Shown here piece by piece: positions 25,638 through 34,799 of a stretch of 64,000 bases of DNA (position 1 is the stretch's first letter; each line of letters starts with the position of its first letter). The notes under the pieces are model-generated. The model saw only the letters and a program-made list of their open reading frames with translations. It did not search any database and was not told where the DNA came from. Origin of the DNA: Mesorhizobium zhangyense (GTDB taxonomy: Bacteria; Pseudomonadota; Alphaproteobacteria; Rhizobiales; Rhizobiaceae). Both the position numbers and the translations under genes were made by a program. The DNA lies in assembly GCF_011045115.1 (NCBI RefSeq), contig NZ_JAAKZG010000003.1, positions 310,001 through 374,000 on the forward strand, given 5' to 3'.

Positions 25638-26436
25638 ACGAGCAACGTTCGATATCCGCCAGCAGACCGGCTTCACCACTGTGGCGATGATCTGCTTCTT
25701 CCTGCTCTATCTGCCGATCGTCACGCTGGTGGCCTACGCCTTCAACGACAATGACTCGGTCGCCATCTGGAAAGGCTTTTCGCTGCGCTGGTTCTATTCG
25801 GCGTGGAACAACACCCAGGTCATCGACGCCTCGATCCGCTCGTTCCAGATCGCCATCGCGGCTGCCCTGATCGCGACCGTCGCCGCCACCATGGCAGCGC
25901 TCGCCACCACCAGAACCAAGCCCTACAAGGGCTTGACCTTCAAATATGCCTTCATCAATCAGCCGCTGATGGTGCCGGAAATCGTCACTGCCGTGGCCTT
26001 GCTGGTGTTCTTCTCGCGCATCAAGATCTGGACCGGCTATTCCGGTCTCGGCTACCTGATCGCAGCACACACCGCCTTCTGCATTCCCTTCGCCTATCTT
26101 CCGATCCGCGCCCGCCTGGAGAACATGGACCTGTCGCTGGAAACCGCGGCAGCCGATCTCTACGCCACGGGATGGAAAACCTTCCGCTATGTCACATTGC
26201 CGCTACTGTGGCCGGGCATTCTCGCCGGGCTGATGCTGGCTTTCGTCGTATCGCTCGATGATGTCGTCATCACGGAATTCGTCAAGTCCGGCGGACAGGA
26301 CACGCTGCCGACCTACATGCTCGGCCAGCTCCGGCGCATCGTGACGCCGGAAATCAATGCGATCTCGACAGTCTTCCTGCTGCTGTCGGTAGCTATCGTC
26401 ACAATCTTCTTCATCATCAGCAGGAAGCGGACCTGA
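25630..26436 (+). CDS. potC: Spermidine/putrescine-type ABC permease, PotC-like
   Basis: 268-residue inner-membrane subunit. The ATG lies inside the last codons of potB (8-nt overlap), pointing to translational coupling; the frame continues upstream but only as a shadow. [16 protein letters not shown] is the PotC-type first helix. [20 protein letters not shown] is the coupling loop, and [11 protein letters not shown] is conserved in PotC. Confidence 0.9.
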   Translation: MAKRATFDIRQQTGFTTVAMICFFLLYLPIVTLVAYAFNDNDSVAIWKGFSLRWFYSAWNNTQVIDASIRSFQIAIAAALIATVAATMAALATTRTKPYKGLTFKYAFINQPLMVPEIVTAVALLVFFSRIKIWTGYSGLGYLIAAHTAFCIPFAYLPIRARLENMDLSLETAAADLYATGWKTFRYVTLPLLWPGILAGLMLAFVVSLDDVVITEFVKSGGQDTLPTYMLGQLRRIVTPEINAISTVFLLLSVAIVTIFFIISRKRT

Positions 26437-26476
26437 AGCCGCAGAACGGCCGGTCCCAACAATGGGAGTAAGACGC

Positions 26477-27511
26477 ATGAACTGGAAATTGACTGCGACG
26501 GCCATAGGGCTGTCGTTGATGGCCTCGGCGGGCATGGCGCGCGCCGAAGGCGAACTCAACATCTACAATTGGGGCAACTACACCAGCCCCGAGCTGATCA
26601 AGAAGTTCGAAGAGCAATTCAAGGTCAAGGTTACCGTCACCGACTATGATTCCAACGACACCGCGCTGGCCAAGATCCGCCAGGGCGGCCATGGCTTCGA
26701 CATCGTCGTGCCTTCAGCTTCGGTGATGAACGTCTGGATCGACGAGGGCCTGCTGCTCGAAAGCCGTCCCGACCAGATGGAGAATTTCAAGAACATGGAC
26801 CCGAAATGGGTCGACGTGCCGTTCGATCCGGGCCGTCATTACTCGGTGCCGTGGCAGTGGGGCACGACTGGCGTCACGGTCAACACCTCGGTCTATTCGG
26901 GTGACCCGAACACGTCGGCGATCTTCATGGACCCGCCCGCCGAACTGGTCGGCAAGGTCAATGTCGTGCCCGAGATGAGCGACGTGATGGCACTCGCCAT
27001 CCACTATGTCGGCGGCAAGCAGTGCACCGGCGACAAGGAAGTGCTGAAGAAGGTTCGCGACACGCTGGTCGCGGCCAAGCCGAAATGGCTGTCGATGGAC
27101 TACGGAAACGTCGACCGCTACGGCAAGGGCGATATTTCGGCCGGCGTCAACTGGAACGGCGCTTCCTTCCGCGCACGCCTGCAGAACGACAAGATCGTCT
27201 ACGGCTACCCGAAGGAAGGCTATCCGATCTGGATGGACAACGTCGCCATTCTCAAGGACGCCAAGAACACCGAAAATGCCAAGCTGTTCGTGAACTTCAT
27301 CATGGACCCCGAGAATGCAGCCATGATCTCGGCCTTTGCGCGCTATGCCAACGGCATCAAGGGCTCCGAAGCTTTCATGCCGGAAGACATGAAGACCGCA
27401 CCCGAGGTGAACATCCCGGCCGAATTCGCCGAGAAGGGCGAGTTCAATATCGCCTGCCCGCCGGACGTGCAGACGATGTACACCAAGATCTGGACCGATC
27501 TTCTGAAGTAG
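26477..27511 (+). CDS. potD: Polyamine-type periplasmic binding protein, PotD/PotF-like
   Basis: 344 residues. A signal peptide ends near GMARA (residue 23). The mature N-terminus [20 protein letters not shown] is diagnostic of the PotD/PotF family, as are [12 protein letters not shown] and [11 protein letters not shown]. In PotD the amine is held by acidic and aromatic residues; comparable positions ([12 protein letters not shown]) are present. The start at 26477 follows GGGAG. The intrinsic terminator at 27521 comes directly after. Confidence 0.9.
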   Translation: MNWKLTATAIGLSLMASAGMARAEGELNIYNWGNYTSPELIKKFEEQFKVKVTVTDYDSNDTALAKIRQGGHGFDIVVPSASVMNVWIDEGLLLESRPDQMENFKNMDPKWVDVPFDPGRHYSVPWQWGTTGVTVNTSVYSGDPNTSAIFMDPPAELVGKVNVVPEMSDVMALAIHYVGGKQCTGDKEVLKKVRDTLVAAKPKWLSMDYGNVDRYGKGDISAGVNWNGASFRARLQNDKIVYGYPKEGYPIWMDNVAILKDAKNTENAKLFVNFIMDPENAAMISAFARYANGIKGSEAFMPEDMKTAPEVNIPAEFAEKGEFNIACPPDVQTMYTKIWTDLLK

Positions 27512-27520
27512 GTGCGATCA

Positions 27521-27554
27521 AGGCCCTGGCGGCAAGCCGCCGGGGCCTGTTTTG
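27521..27554 (+). terminator. Rho-independent terminator after potD
   Basis: AGGCCC-T-GGCGG (27521-27532) pairs with CCGCC-G-GGGCCT (27537-27548) around a CAAG loop, 12 paired positions including one U-G, followed by TTTT. It separates the transporter operon from the amidase gene. Confidence 0.8.
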
Positions 27555-27641
27555 AACAATCAAAGAGATTTCGATACCAGCCCGCGTCCGGACATCGTCC
27601 GGCGAGCAATGGGGCGTGGACACGAAGGAGGTGTGTCTATC

Positions 27642-29069
27642 ATGAGCGATCTCGACCTTTGCTACATGCCGGCAAGCGAAGCCCTGAAGCGCTTCAAGGC
27701 CAAAAAGCTTTCGCCCGTCGAGCTGATGGAAGCGGTGATCAAGCGCGCCGAGGCGACCAAGGACAAAGTCAACGCCTTCACCAACACGCATTTCGATGAA
27801 GCGATGGATCTGGCCAAAAAGGCGGAAGCCAAATACGCCAAGGGCAAGAAGACCGGGGCACTGGAAGGCCTGCCCATCGGCATCAAGGACGAGAGCTACA
27901 TCAAGGGCAAGCCGACCACCGGCGGCTCGCTGATCATGAAGGATTTCGTCGCCGACTCCTCCTCGACCATGAACGAGCGCGTCATCAAGGCCGGCGGCAT
28001 CGTCCATGCGCGCACGGCAACGCCCGAATTCTCCTGCGCGGCCTATACGTGGTCGCGGCTGTGGGGCATCACCCGCAATCCGTGGAACACCAAATTCACG
28101 CCGGGCGGCTCGTCGGGCGGTGCCGGCGCTTCGCTCGCCTCGGGCACGTCGTCGATCGCCACCGGCTCCGACATCGGCGGCTCGATCCGTATCCCGGCCT
28201 CGACCTGCGGTGTCGTCGGCTACAAGCCGCCCTATGGCCGCAACCCGGACGATCCGCCCTTCAACCTCGACTTCTACTGCCACACCGGCCCGCTGGCGCG
28301 CACGGTGGAAGACGCGATCCTGCTGCAGAACGTCATGACCGGCCCGAGCCCGCTCGACATTGCGTCGCTACGACCGAAGCTGACGCTGCCGACCAAATTC
28401 AAGCCGATAAAAGGCTGGAAGATCGGTTATTCGATGAATCTCGGCGGCTTCGAGGTCGATCCTGAAGTCGTAAAGAACACCAAGAAGGCGCTCGACGTGT
28501 TCCGCTCGCTCGGCGCAGAGGTCGAGGAAGTCGATCTAGGCTGGGGGCCGGAGGTGCTGGAAGCCGGGATGGCCTATCTGAACCATCTGTTCGGCGCGTT
28601 CCTGTCGAAGCTCCTGCCCGAGCATGCCGACGAGATGACCACCTATGCCCGCAAATTTGCCGAGGACGGCGCGGGTTCCAAGGCGACCGATTTCGTCAAC
28701 AGCCTCGAAGTGGCCGGCCGCATGTATATGACGCTCGGGCCGCTGCTCGAAAAATACAATGTGCTGATCTGCCCGACCACGGCGCTGCCCTCGGTTCCGG
28801 CCGACCACGATCAGTCGAAGGACGAGGTCAGGATCAACGGCAAACTGGTCAATCCCTCGCTCGGCTGGGTGATGACCACGCCGTTCAACACGATGAGCCG
28901 CTGCCCGGTTCTGTCCTTGCCGTCGGGCCATGCCAAGAACGGCGTGCCGACCGGCATCCAGATCGTCGGCCGCACCTATTGCGACGAGGACGTGTTCCGC
29001 GCCGGCATGGCCTATGAAAAAGCGGTCGGTGGCTGGTACGGCGAAAAGGCCAAACGGCCGAAGCTGTAA
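27642..29069 (+). CDS. Amidase-signature family hydrolase
   Basis: 475-residue cytosolic amidase with the full Ser-cisSer-Lys triad: Lys82 (GIKDESY), Ser157 (TPGGSSGGAGASLASG) and nucleophile Ser181 (GSDIGGSIRIPAS). The family includes glutamyl-tRNA amidotransferase A, but there is no GatB or GatC here and the second half differs, so a catabolic amidase is more likely. The start at 27642 is backed by AAGGAGG; an earlier in-frame ATG crosses the terminator region. Its neighbours, a polyamine-type importer and two NylB-like hydrolases, suggest an imported amide or acyl-amine substrate. Confidence 0.88.
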   Translation: MSDLDLCYMPASEALKRFKAKKLSPVELMEAVIKRAEATKDKVNAFTNTHFDEAMDLAKKAEAKYAKGKKTGALEGLPIGIKDESYIKGKPTTGGSLIMKDFVADSSSTMNERVIKAGGIVHARTATPEFSCAAYTWSRLWGITRNPWNTKFTPGGSSGGAGASLASGTSSIATGSDIGGSIRIPASTCGVVGYKPPYGRNPDDPPFNLDFYCHTGPLARTVEDAILLQNVMTGPSPLDIASLRPKLTLPTKFKPIKGWKIGYSMNLGGFEVDPEVVKNTKKALDVFRSLGAEVEEVDLGWGPEVLEAGMAYLNHLFGAFLSKLLPEHADEMTTYARKFAEDGAGSKATDFVNSLEVAGRMYMTLGPLLEKYNVLICPTTALPSVPADHDQSKDEVRINGKLVNPSLGWVMTTPFNTMSRCPVLSLPSGHAKNGVPTGIQIVGRTYCDEDVFRAGMAYEKAVGGWYGEKAKRPKL

Positions 29070-29095
29070 CCATCGGAACACCCAAGCTGGAAAGG

Positions 29096-29120
29096 CCCCG
29101 CAAGAATGCTGCGGGGTTGC
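29096..29120 (+). other. Hairpin between amidase and serine hydrolase genes
   Basis: CCCCGCA (29096-29102) pairs with TGCGGGG (29110-29116). The following TTGCATTT is only weakly T-rich, so it may attenuate rather than end transcription. The next start is 23 bases beyond the stem. Confidence 0.45.
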
Positions 29121-29138
29121 ATTTCCGTGGAGCATTGA

Positions 29139-30335
29139 ATGACCTCCTATCGCAACAGCGACCCCGCCCCTGCCATCATGCAGGGTTCGCCGCCGCAGAT
29201 GGTGCCGCCAAGGCTCGACTGGGACCGCCCGCCATGGAACCGCTGGGCGTTCCAGCACATCCGCGAGATCCTGCCGACGGTCGAAGTCTGGCGCGGCGAT
29301 GGGCCGGTGCGCGAGCTTGCGCGCAATGAGGTCGAGCTTGACGATGTGCCGACAGTGGACAGCACAGGTGCGCCAACCACCCTCGCCGGCCATCTCGACG
29401 AGACCTATACGGACGGGTTTCTGGTGCTCAAGGGCGGCGCGATCGCCTATGAGCGTTATTTCAACGGCATGACGCCGCGCACGCTGCATCTGTCGCAGTC
29501 GATGGCAAAGTCGGTCACGGCGATGGTTTTCGGCATTCTCGTCGGGCGTGGCCTGATCGACCCGGCGGCACCGGTGACCCATTATCTACCGGAGCTCGAG
29601 AACACCGGCTGGCGTGGCGCGACGCTGCAGCATGTGCTCGATATGACGACCGGTGTTCGCTACAGCGAGGAATACACCGACCGCTACTCGGACATGGGCC
29701 AGACCGACGTCGCGGCAGGCTGGAAGCCGATCCCGCCGGGCAGCGATCCTGCCTTCAAATGGCCGACGCATATCTGGGAGCAGATTCTCGGGCTCAAGGA
29801 GACCGAGCGTCCGCACGGCGAAAAGTTCGTCTACCGCTCGATCGAGACTGACGTGCTTGCCTTCACCATGGAGCGTGTCACCGGCAAGCGCCTGGCGCAG
29901 CTGGTGTCGGAAGAGCTGTGGCAGAAGATCGGCGCTGAAGAGAGCGCCTGCTTCACCGTCGATCGCGCCGGCTACGCGCTGGCCGATGGCGGCTTCAATG
30001 CGACGCTGAGGGATTTTGGCCGCTTCGGTCAAACGATCCTCGAGAATGGCGGCGGCATCGTCCCGCCCGCCTGGATCGAGGCGACCAGAAACGCCCGGCA
30101 TGGCCCGCAGTTCAACGAAAGCCTTCCCGACGGCTCCTACAAGAACCAGTTCTGGCTGGAGGATCCGAAATCGCGCACGCTGATGTGCCGGGGCGTCTTC
30201 GGACAGCTCATCTACATCAACTGGGATTACGACATGGTCGTCGTCAAACTGTCGACCTACCCGGATTTCGGCAACAGCGCCTATTCAGTTGCAACGCTGA
30301 AGGCCATCCACGCCATCGCCGCCGCGCTCGCCTGA
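29139..30335 (+). CDS. Beta-lactamase-fold serine hydrolase, NylB-like (first of tandem pair)
   Basis: 398 residues of the 6-aminohexanoate-dimer hydrolase/esterase EstB branch of the class C beta-lactamase fold. The nucleophile is in S121-M-A-K124, and the second motif is the YRS of VYRSIETDVLAF. No signal peptide, so it is cytosolic. The N-terminal phrase RPPWNRWAFQHIREILPTVEV is shared with the next gene (TEPYNRWSFQNAGELVPSAEI), showing that the two are tandem duplicates. NylB relatives cleave linear omega-amino amides and short esters; the true substrate here is unknown. Confidence 0.85.
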   Translation: MTSYRNSDPAPAIMQGSPPQMVPPRLDWDRPPWNRWAFQHIREILPTVEVWRGDGPVRELARNEVELDDVPTVDSTGAPTTLAGHLDETYTDGFLVLKGGAIAYERYFNGMTPRTLHLSQSMAKSVTAMVFGILVGRGLIDPAAPVTHYLPELENTGWRGATLQHVLDMTTGVRYSEEYTDRYSDMGQTDVAAGWKPIPPGSDPAFKWPTHIWEQILGLKETERPHGEKFVYRSIETDVLAFTMERVTGKRLAQLVSEELWQKIGAEESACFTVDRAGYALADGGFNATLRDFGRFGQTILENGGGIVPPAWIEATRNARHGPQFNESLPDGSYKNQFWLEDPKSRTLMCRGVFGQLIYINWDYDMVVVKLSTYPDFGNSAYSVATLKAIHAIAAALA

Positions 30336-30359
30336 GCAAGACAAAAGAACAGGACTATC

Positions 30360-31547
30360 ATGACTGCCCCGACAGCATTCGAAACCAAATACGGCTTTCG
30401 CCGCCCCGATGTGACACTGGAGAACTGGCGCACCGAGCCGTACAATCGCTGGTCGTTCCAGAATGCCGGCGAACTGGTGCCGAGCGCTGAGATCGAAGTC
30501 GGGGAAGCTACTCCGGAAGCCCCCATCGGCGACCTAGAGGATTTGCTGGCCAAGAAAGTCACGCTCGACAGCGAGCCAGAAACCATCGCCGCTTTCCTCA
30601 AGCGCTCGCATACCGACGCCTTCCTGGTCATGAAGGGCGGCAAATTCGTCGGCGAATACAACGCTCCGCATATGAAGCCGGCAGGCCGACACATCGTCTT
30701 CTCGATCAGCAAATCGCTGACCGCCATCCTCGCCGGAGTGGTGCAGGACGACGGCCTGCTCGATCCTTCGGCTCCGGTCACGACTTACATCCCCGAAGCC
30801 AAGGGTTCGGCCTTCGGCGATGCGACCGTCCAGCACGTGCTCGACATGACGGTGGCGCTCGATTTCGAGGAACTCTACCTCGACCCGGAAAGCGCCTTTG
30901 CCCGCTATCGCCGTGCCATGCTGTGGAACCCCGCACGGCCGGGCGCTCAGGAGACACTGCCGGCTTTCCTGTTCAGCCTCCCCAAACTCGCCGGCAAGGA
31001 GCATGGCGAAGTCTTCCGCTACCGCTCGCCCTGTTCCGATTTCCTCGGCATCATCGTCGAGCGCGCTTCGGGCCGGCGCTATACCGATCTGATGAGCGAT
31101 CGCCTGTGGGCGCCGCTCGGCGCTAAGCTCAGCGGGCAGATCACGGTCGATGCCGAAGGCACCGCCCGCGCGGCAGGCGGCGTCTCCGTTTCGGCACGCG
31201 ACCTTGCCCGAGTCGGCGAAATGATGCGCTGCGGCGGCTCATTCGAAGGCCGGCGCATCCTGCCCGAAAGCTGGGTCGAGGACACGACCACCGGCGGCGA
31301 CCGCGAAGCCTGGCGCAAGGGCGATTTCGCGTTCCTGCTTCCCAATGGCGGCTACCGCAACAAATGGTACCAGACCGGCTACGACAACGGCGCCTTCTGC
31401 GGCATCGGCATTCATGGACAGTGGCTCTATGTCGACCCGGCGACCGAGACCGTTCTGGTCAAGATGTCGTCGCAGCCATTCCCGGTCGATGACGCGCTGG
31501 ACAAGCAGGCGCTGGCGTTGTTCCAGGCGGTCTCAGTCATGCTTTGA
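30360..31547 (+). CDS. Beta-lactamase-fold serine hydrolase, NylB-like (second of tandem pair)
   Basis: 395 residues, paralogue of the preceding gene with a 24-base gap. The SxxK motif is S115-I-S-K118 and the YRS motif lies in RYRSPCSDFLGIIVERASG. Divergence from the first copy is large outside the motifs, suggesting that they hydrolyse different members of one substrate class. It ends the amidase-hydrolase run; nothing resembling a terminator was seen within 100 bases. Confidence 0.85.
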   Translation: MTAPTAFETKYGFRRPDVTLENWRTEPYNRWSFQNAGELVPSAEIEVGEATPEAPIGDLEDLLAKKVTLDSEPETIAAFLKRSHTDAFLVMKGGKFVGEYNAPHMKPAGRHIVFSISKSLTAILAGVVQDDGLLDPSAPVTTYIPEAKGSAFGDATVQHVLDMTVALDFEELYLDPESAFARYRRAMLWNPARPGAQETLPAFLFSLPKLAGKEHGEVFRYRSPCSDFLGIIVERASGRRYTDLMSDRLWAPLGAKLSGQITVDAEGTARAAGGVSVSARDLARVGEMMRCGGSFEGRRILPESWVEDTTTGGDREAWRKGDFAFLLPNGGYRNKWYQTGYDNGAFCGIGIHGQWLYVDPATETVLVKMSSQPFPVDDALDKQALALFQAVSVML

Positions 31548-31705
31548 GACGGCTCATTCACCGGCCTTCAAGGAAATTCAGCCGGAACGCGTTATCTGTG
31601 CGGTTAAAACGGGCGGGGTTGGTAGTTTTGCCGCAATGGTGTAGGAGCAGGCGCCGTCGGATGATACAATTTGCCGGCGCAGACACCGAAGAATGACGTT
31701 GCACG

Positions 31706-32119
31706 ATGACCTCTAGCAAGCCCGGCAGAACGCCAAGGCGCGGATTTTCTTCCGCCGCCTTGCTGTGGCTTGTCGTAGCGCTCGCGGCAGCACACGGTTT
31801 TCTCGGTGCAAATTCGCCGGTGCGTGCGGCACGGTTGCTTGCCGACGGCATGGCAGCATCCGGCCAGGGTGCCGGCACGCCGAGCGGTGACCGCTCCGGC
31901 GCAGCCAATCCGCAGCGCATGGTCGCCATCGCCGACTGGCGCGGCCTCGCGCTGAAATCCTTCCTCGCCGGCACCGACACCGGCCCGGCCATATTGCCTG
32001 CCATGCAATGGCAGGTCACTGCCAGCCTGCATACTGGCCTCCTGGATCGCATCCCGGAGAGTTTTCGCGGGACTGCCACGACAGTCCTTCGCGCGCGAGC
32101 GCCACCGCAGGCCGCGTAA
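31706..32119 (+). CDS. Hypothetical protein with N-terminal membrane anchor
   Basis: 137 residues. A basic start (MTSSKPGRTPRRG) is followed by one hydrophobic helix, AALLWLVVALAAAHGFLG (about 18-35); the rest is polar and Ala/Gly/Arg-rich. It lies 96 bases upstream of secDF in the same direction. The ribosome-binding sequence is weak (GAAGAATGA) and the composition resembles its GC-rich surroundings, so coding status is uncertain. I recognise no family. Confidence 0.45.
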   Translation: MTSSKPGRTPRRGFSSAALLWLVVALAAAHGFLGANSPVRAARLLADGMAASGQGAGTPSGDRSGAANPQRMVAIADWRGLALKSFLAGTDTGPAILPAMQWQVTASLHTGLLDRIPESFRGTATTVLRARAPPQAA

Positions 32120-32215
32120 GGCATACGCCTTCCGCTCCGAAACGAATTTCCGAACGCGATCGCGTTTTGCCCGGTCAATCCAACGCCGGCATTGCGCGCA
32201 GACAGGACCAGAACA

Positions 32216-34753
32216 ATGAGAACATCAAAATGGGTGATAGGGGCGTATACCTTTATCGTCCTCATCGGCGTCATCGCCGCCCTTCCAAACATGTTTACGC
32301 CGGCGCAACTCGCCAAGCTGCCGAACTGGCTGCCCAAGCAGCAGATCACCCTCGGCCTTGATCTTCAGGGCGGCTCCCACCTCGTTCTCGAAGTGGACGC
32401 CAACGCGCTGAAGACCGATCGGCTACGCTCCCTGCTCGATGATGCCCGCGGCGCGCTGCGCAATGAGCGCATCGCCACGCAGTCGGCCCGCGTTGCCGGC
32501 GACGCAGTCGTTCTCACCATCACCGACGACACGCAGCGTGCCAAGGCGCTGGAAGTACTGCAGAAGCTTGCGGTGCCGGTCAGCGCGACCGGTTTCGGCG
32601 GTGGCACGGCCGACATCGACGTAGCTTCTGCGCAGAACCAGATCACGATGAAGCTCACGGAAGCCGGTCTGCGCGATCGCCTTGACGCCGCACTCCAGCA
32701 GAGCCTGGAAATCGTGCGCCAGCGCGTCGACCAGGTCGGCGTTGCCGAGCCTACCATCCAGCGCGTCGGCTCCGACCGCATGCTCGTGCAGCTTCCGGGC
32801 CTTCAGGACCCGACACGCCTGCGCGAACTGCTGGGCAGCACGGCCAAGATGGAATTCCACATGGTCGCCAACAATGTCGAGCAGGGCCAGCCCCTGCCTC
32901 CCGGCGTGACCATGCTGCCGGACGCCAAGACCAGCCAGCAATATCCGATCGAAGACCGCGTCGCCCTCAGCGGCGAGCGCCTGACGGATGCCCGCGCCGG
33001 CTTCGACCAGCGCACGCAGGAGCCGATCGTCTCCTTCCGCTTCGACAGCGTCGGCGCGCGCCAGTTCGCCGAAATAACCACCGCCAACGTCAACCGCCCC
33101 TTCGCCATCGTGCTCGACGGCAAGGTGCTCAGCGCACCGGTCATCCGTGAGCCGATCACCGGCGGTTCGGGCCAGATCAGCGGCAGCTTCACCGTGGAAG
33201 ACACGACGGTGCTCTCCGCCCTGCTGCGCGCCGGTGCCCTGCCCGCACCGCTCACCGTCATCGAGGAACGCACAGTCGGTCCCGATCTCGGCGGCGACAT
33301 CATCCGCATGGGCGTCTACACCGGCATCGCCGGCTTCCTGCTGGTCGTGATCTTCATCGTCGCGCTCTACGGAGCGTGGGGCATGATCGCCAATTTCGCC
33401 CTGCTCCTGCACCTCGTCCTGACCATCGGCGCCCTCGCCATGATCGGCGCGACGCTGACCTTGCCCGGCATCGCCGGCATCATCCTCGGCATCGGCTTCG
33501 GCGTGGATGCCAACATTCTCATCAACGAGCGAATAAGGGAAGAAACCAAGAAAGGCATGAGCGCCTTCGCGGCTCTCGACCACGGCTTCAAGCGGGCCTA
33601 CTCGACCATCGTCGACGCCAACGTCACGTCGCTGATCGCCACCAGCCTGCTGTTCATGTTCGGCTCGGGCCCGGTGCGCGGCTTTGCCATCACCATGATG
33701 CTCGGCACCTGTATCTCGATGTTCACCGCCGTGGCCATCGTGCGCGTCATCATGGCGTCGGTGGTACGCCGCCGCAAAATGAAGACGATCACCATCGAAC
33801 CGCTTATCCGCTTCTTCCCGGACAAGACCTCGATCAACTTCATGAACGCCCGCTATTTTGGCATCCTGGTTTCGGTGCTGCTGTCGCTGGCTTCCATCGG
33901 ACTGTTCTTCAAGCCGGGCCTGAATTACGGCATCGATTTCAAGGGCGGCATCCAGGTCGAAATCACGACCTCGCAGCCGGCCGATCTCGCCCAGCTCAGA
34001 AGCACGCTCAGCGACCTCAACCTCGGCGAAATCGCACTCCAGAACATCGGCGGCGAGAACAACGTGCTGATCCGCGTCCAGCGTCAGGAAGGCGGCGAGA
34101 CGGCCCAGACGGCCGCCGTCAACGAGGTTAAGGCCGCGGTGCAAAAGCTCGATCCGGGCGTGAAGTTCGAACGTACGGAAGTCGTCGGACCCAAGGTCAG
34201 CGGCGAGTTGGCGCGCTCCGGCGTGCTCGCCGTGGTTCTGGCCGCGATCGCCATGCTCGCCTATATCTGGTGGCGGTTCGAATGGAACTTCGCCATCGGC
34301 GCGATTGCGACACTTATCCTCGACACGACCAAGACCATCGGCTTCTTCGCGCTGCTGGGGCTCGATTTCAACCTGACCGCCATCGCCGCGCTCCTGACGA
34401 TCATCGGCTATTCGGTGAACGACAAGGTCGTGGTCTATGACCGCATGCGTGAAAACCTGCGCCTCTACAAGAAGATGCCGCTGCGCGAAATCATCGACAT
34501 GAGCATCAACCAGGTGTTCGCGCGCTGTATCTACACCTCGGTCGCGATCCTGCTCTCGATGCTGCCAATGGCGATCTGGGGCGGCAGTGCGGTCGAGAAC
34601 TTCGCCATTCCGATGGTGTTCGGCGTTATCGTGGCGACAACCTCGTCGATCTTCATCGCAGCCCCGATCCTGCTGTTCCTCGGCGACTGGTGGAAGCGGA
34701 CGCATCCGGATCGGGAGCTTACAGCATCGAAGGCTGTTGCCGCCAAGGGCTGA
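32216..34753 (+). CDS. secDF: Fused protein-export membrane protein SecDF
   Basis: 845-residue inner-membrane protein that uses proton motive force to pull exported chains from SecYEG. The SecD half (about 1-520) has LGLDLQGGSHLVLEV, a large periplasmic P1 domain, and the conserved GIGFGVDANILINERIREE in the transmembrane core. The SecF half begins with the NFMNARYF region and carries GIDFKGG and VNDKVVVYDRMREN. Twelve membrane segments are expected. Fusion of secD and secF is usual in Rhizobiales. The ATG at 32216 is preferred to an upstream TTG. Confidence 0.95.
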   Translation: MRTSKWVIGAYTFIVLIGVIAALPNMFTPAQLAKLPNWLPKQQITLGLDLQGGSHLVLEVDANALKTDRLRSLLDDARGALRNERIATQSARVAGDAVVLTITDDTQRAKALEVLQKLAVPVSATGFGGGTADIDVASAQNQITMKLTEAGLRDRLDAALQQSLEIVRQRVDQVGVAEPTIQRVGSDRMLVQLPGLQDPTRLRELLGSTAKMEFHMVANNVEQGQPLPPGVTMLPDAKTSQQYPIEDRVALSGERLTDARAGFDQRTQEPIVSFRFDSVGARQFAEITTANVNRPFAIVLDGKVLSAPVIREPITGGSGQISGSFTVEDTTVLSALLRAGALPAPLTVIEERTVGPDLGGDIIRMGVYTGIAGFLLVVIFIVALYGAWGMIANFALLLHLVLTIGALAMIGATLTLPGIAGIILGIGFGVDANILINERIREETKKGMSAFAALDHGFKRAYSTIVDANVTSLIATSLLFMFGSGPVRGFAITMMLGTCISMFTAVAIVRVIMASVVRRRKMKTITIEPLIRFFPDKTSINFMNARYFGILVSVLLSLASIGLFFKPGLNYGIDFKGGIQVEITTSQPADLAQLRSTLSDLNLGEIALQNIGGENNVLIRVQRQEGGETAQTAAVNEVKAAVQKLDPGVKFERTEVVGPKVSGELARSGVLAVVLAAIAMLAYIWWRFEWNFAIGAIATLILDTTKTIGFFALLGLDFNLTAIAALLTIIGYSVNDKVVVYDRMRENLRLYKKMPLREIIDMSINQVFARCIYTSVAILLSMLPMAIWGGSAVENFAIPMVFGVIVATTSSIFIAAPILLFLGDWWKRTHPDRELTASKAVAAKG

Positions 34754-34776
34754 AAAACTCCCTGACGACAAAAACG

Positions 34777-34798
34777 AACGGCGCCTTCGGGCGCCGTT
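34777..34798. terminator. Shared terminator between secDF and the SLC13 carrier
   Basis: AACGGCGCC-TTCG-GGCGCCGTT: a 9-bp perfect stem capped by a UUCG-type tetraloop, followed by TT on the plus strand and preceded by an A-run that gives Ts on the minus strand. It sits between the two convergent genes and can serve both. Confidence 0.85.
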
Positions 34799-34799
34799 T

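Noticed and set aside
27642..29069. The amidase as GatA of the tRNA amidotransferase
   Set aside because: No gatB or gatC nearby, and the C-terminal half and neighbourhood fit catabolic amidases.
27642..31547. Reading the amidase and NylB-like genes as a nylon-oligomer degradation island
   Set aside because: The families match but sequence similarity is general, there are no mobile elements around, and a natural amide substrate is more likely.
32153..32166. AACGCGATCGCGTT palindrome before secDF as an operator
   Set aside because: Fourteen bases of CG-rich symmetry are not unusual in this base composition and there is no other support.
32423..34771. A 782-residue frame on the minus strand through secDF
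   Set aside because: Antisense shadow of a well-conserved gene; composition is dominated by Asp, Glu, His and Arg, typical of mirrored GC-rich codons.
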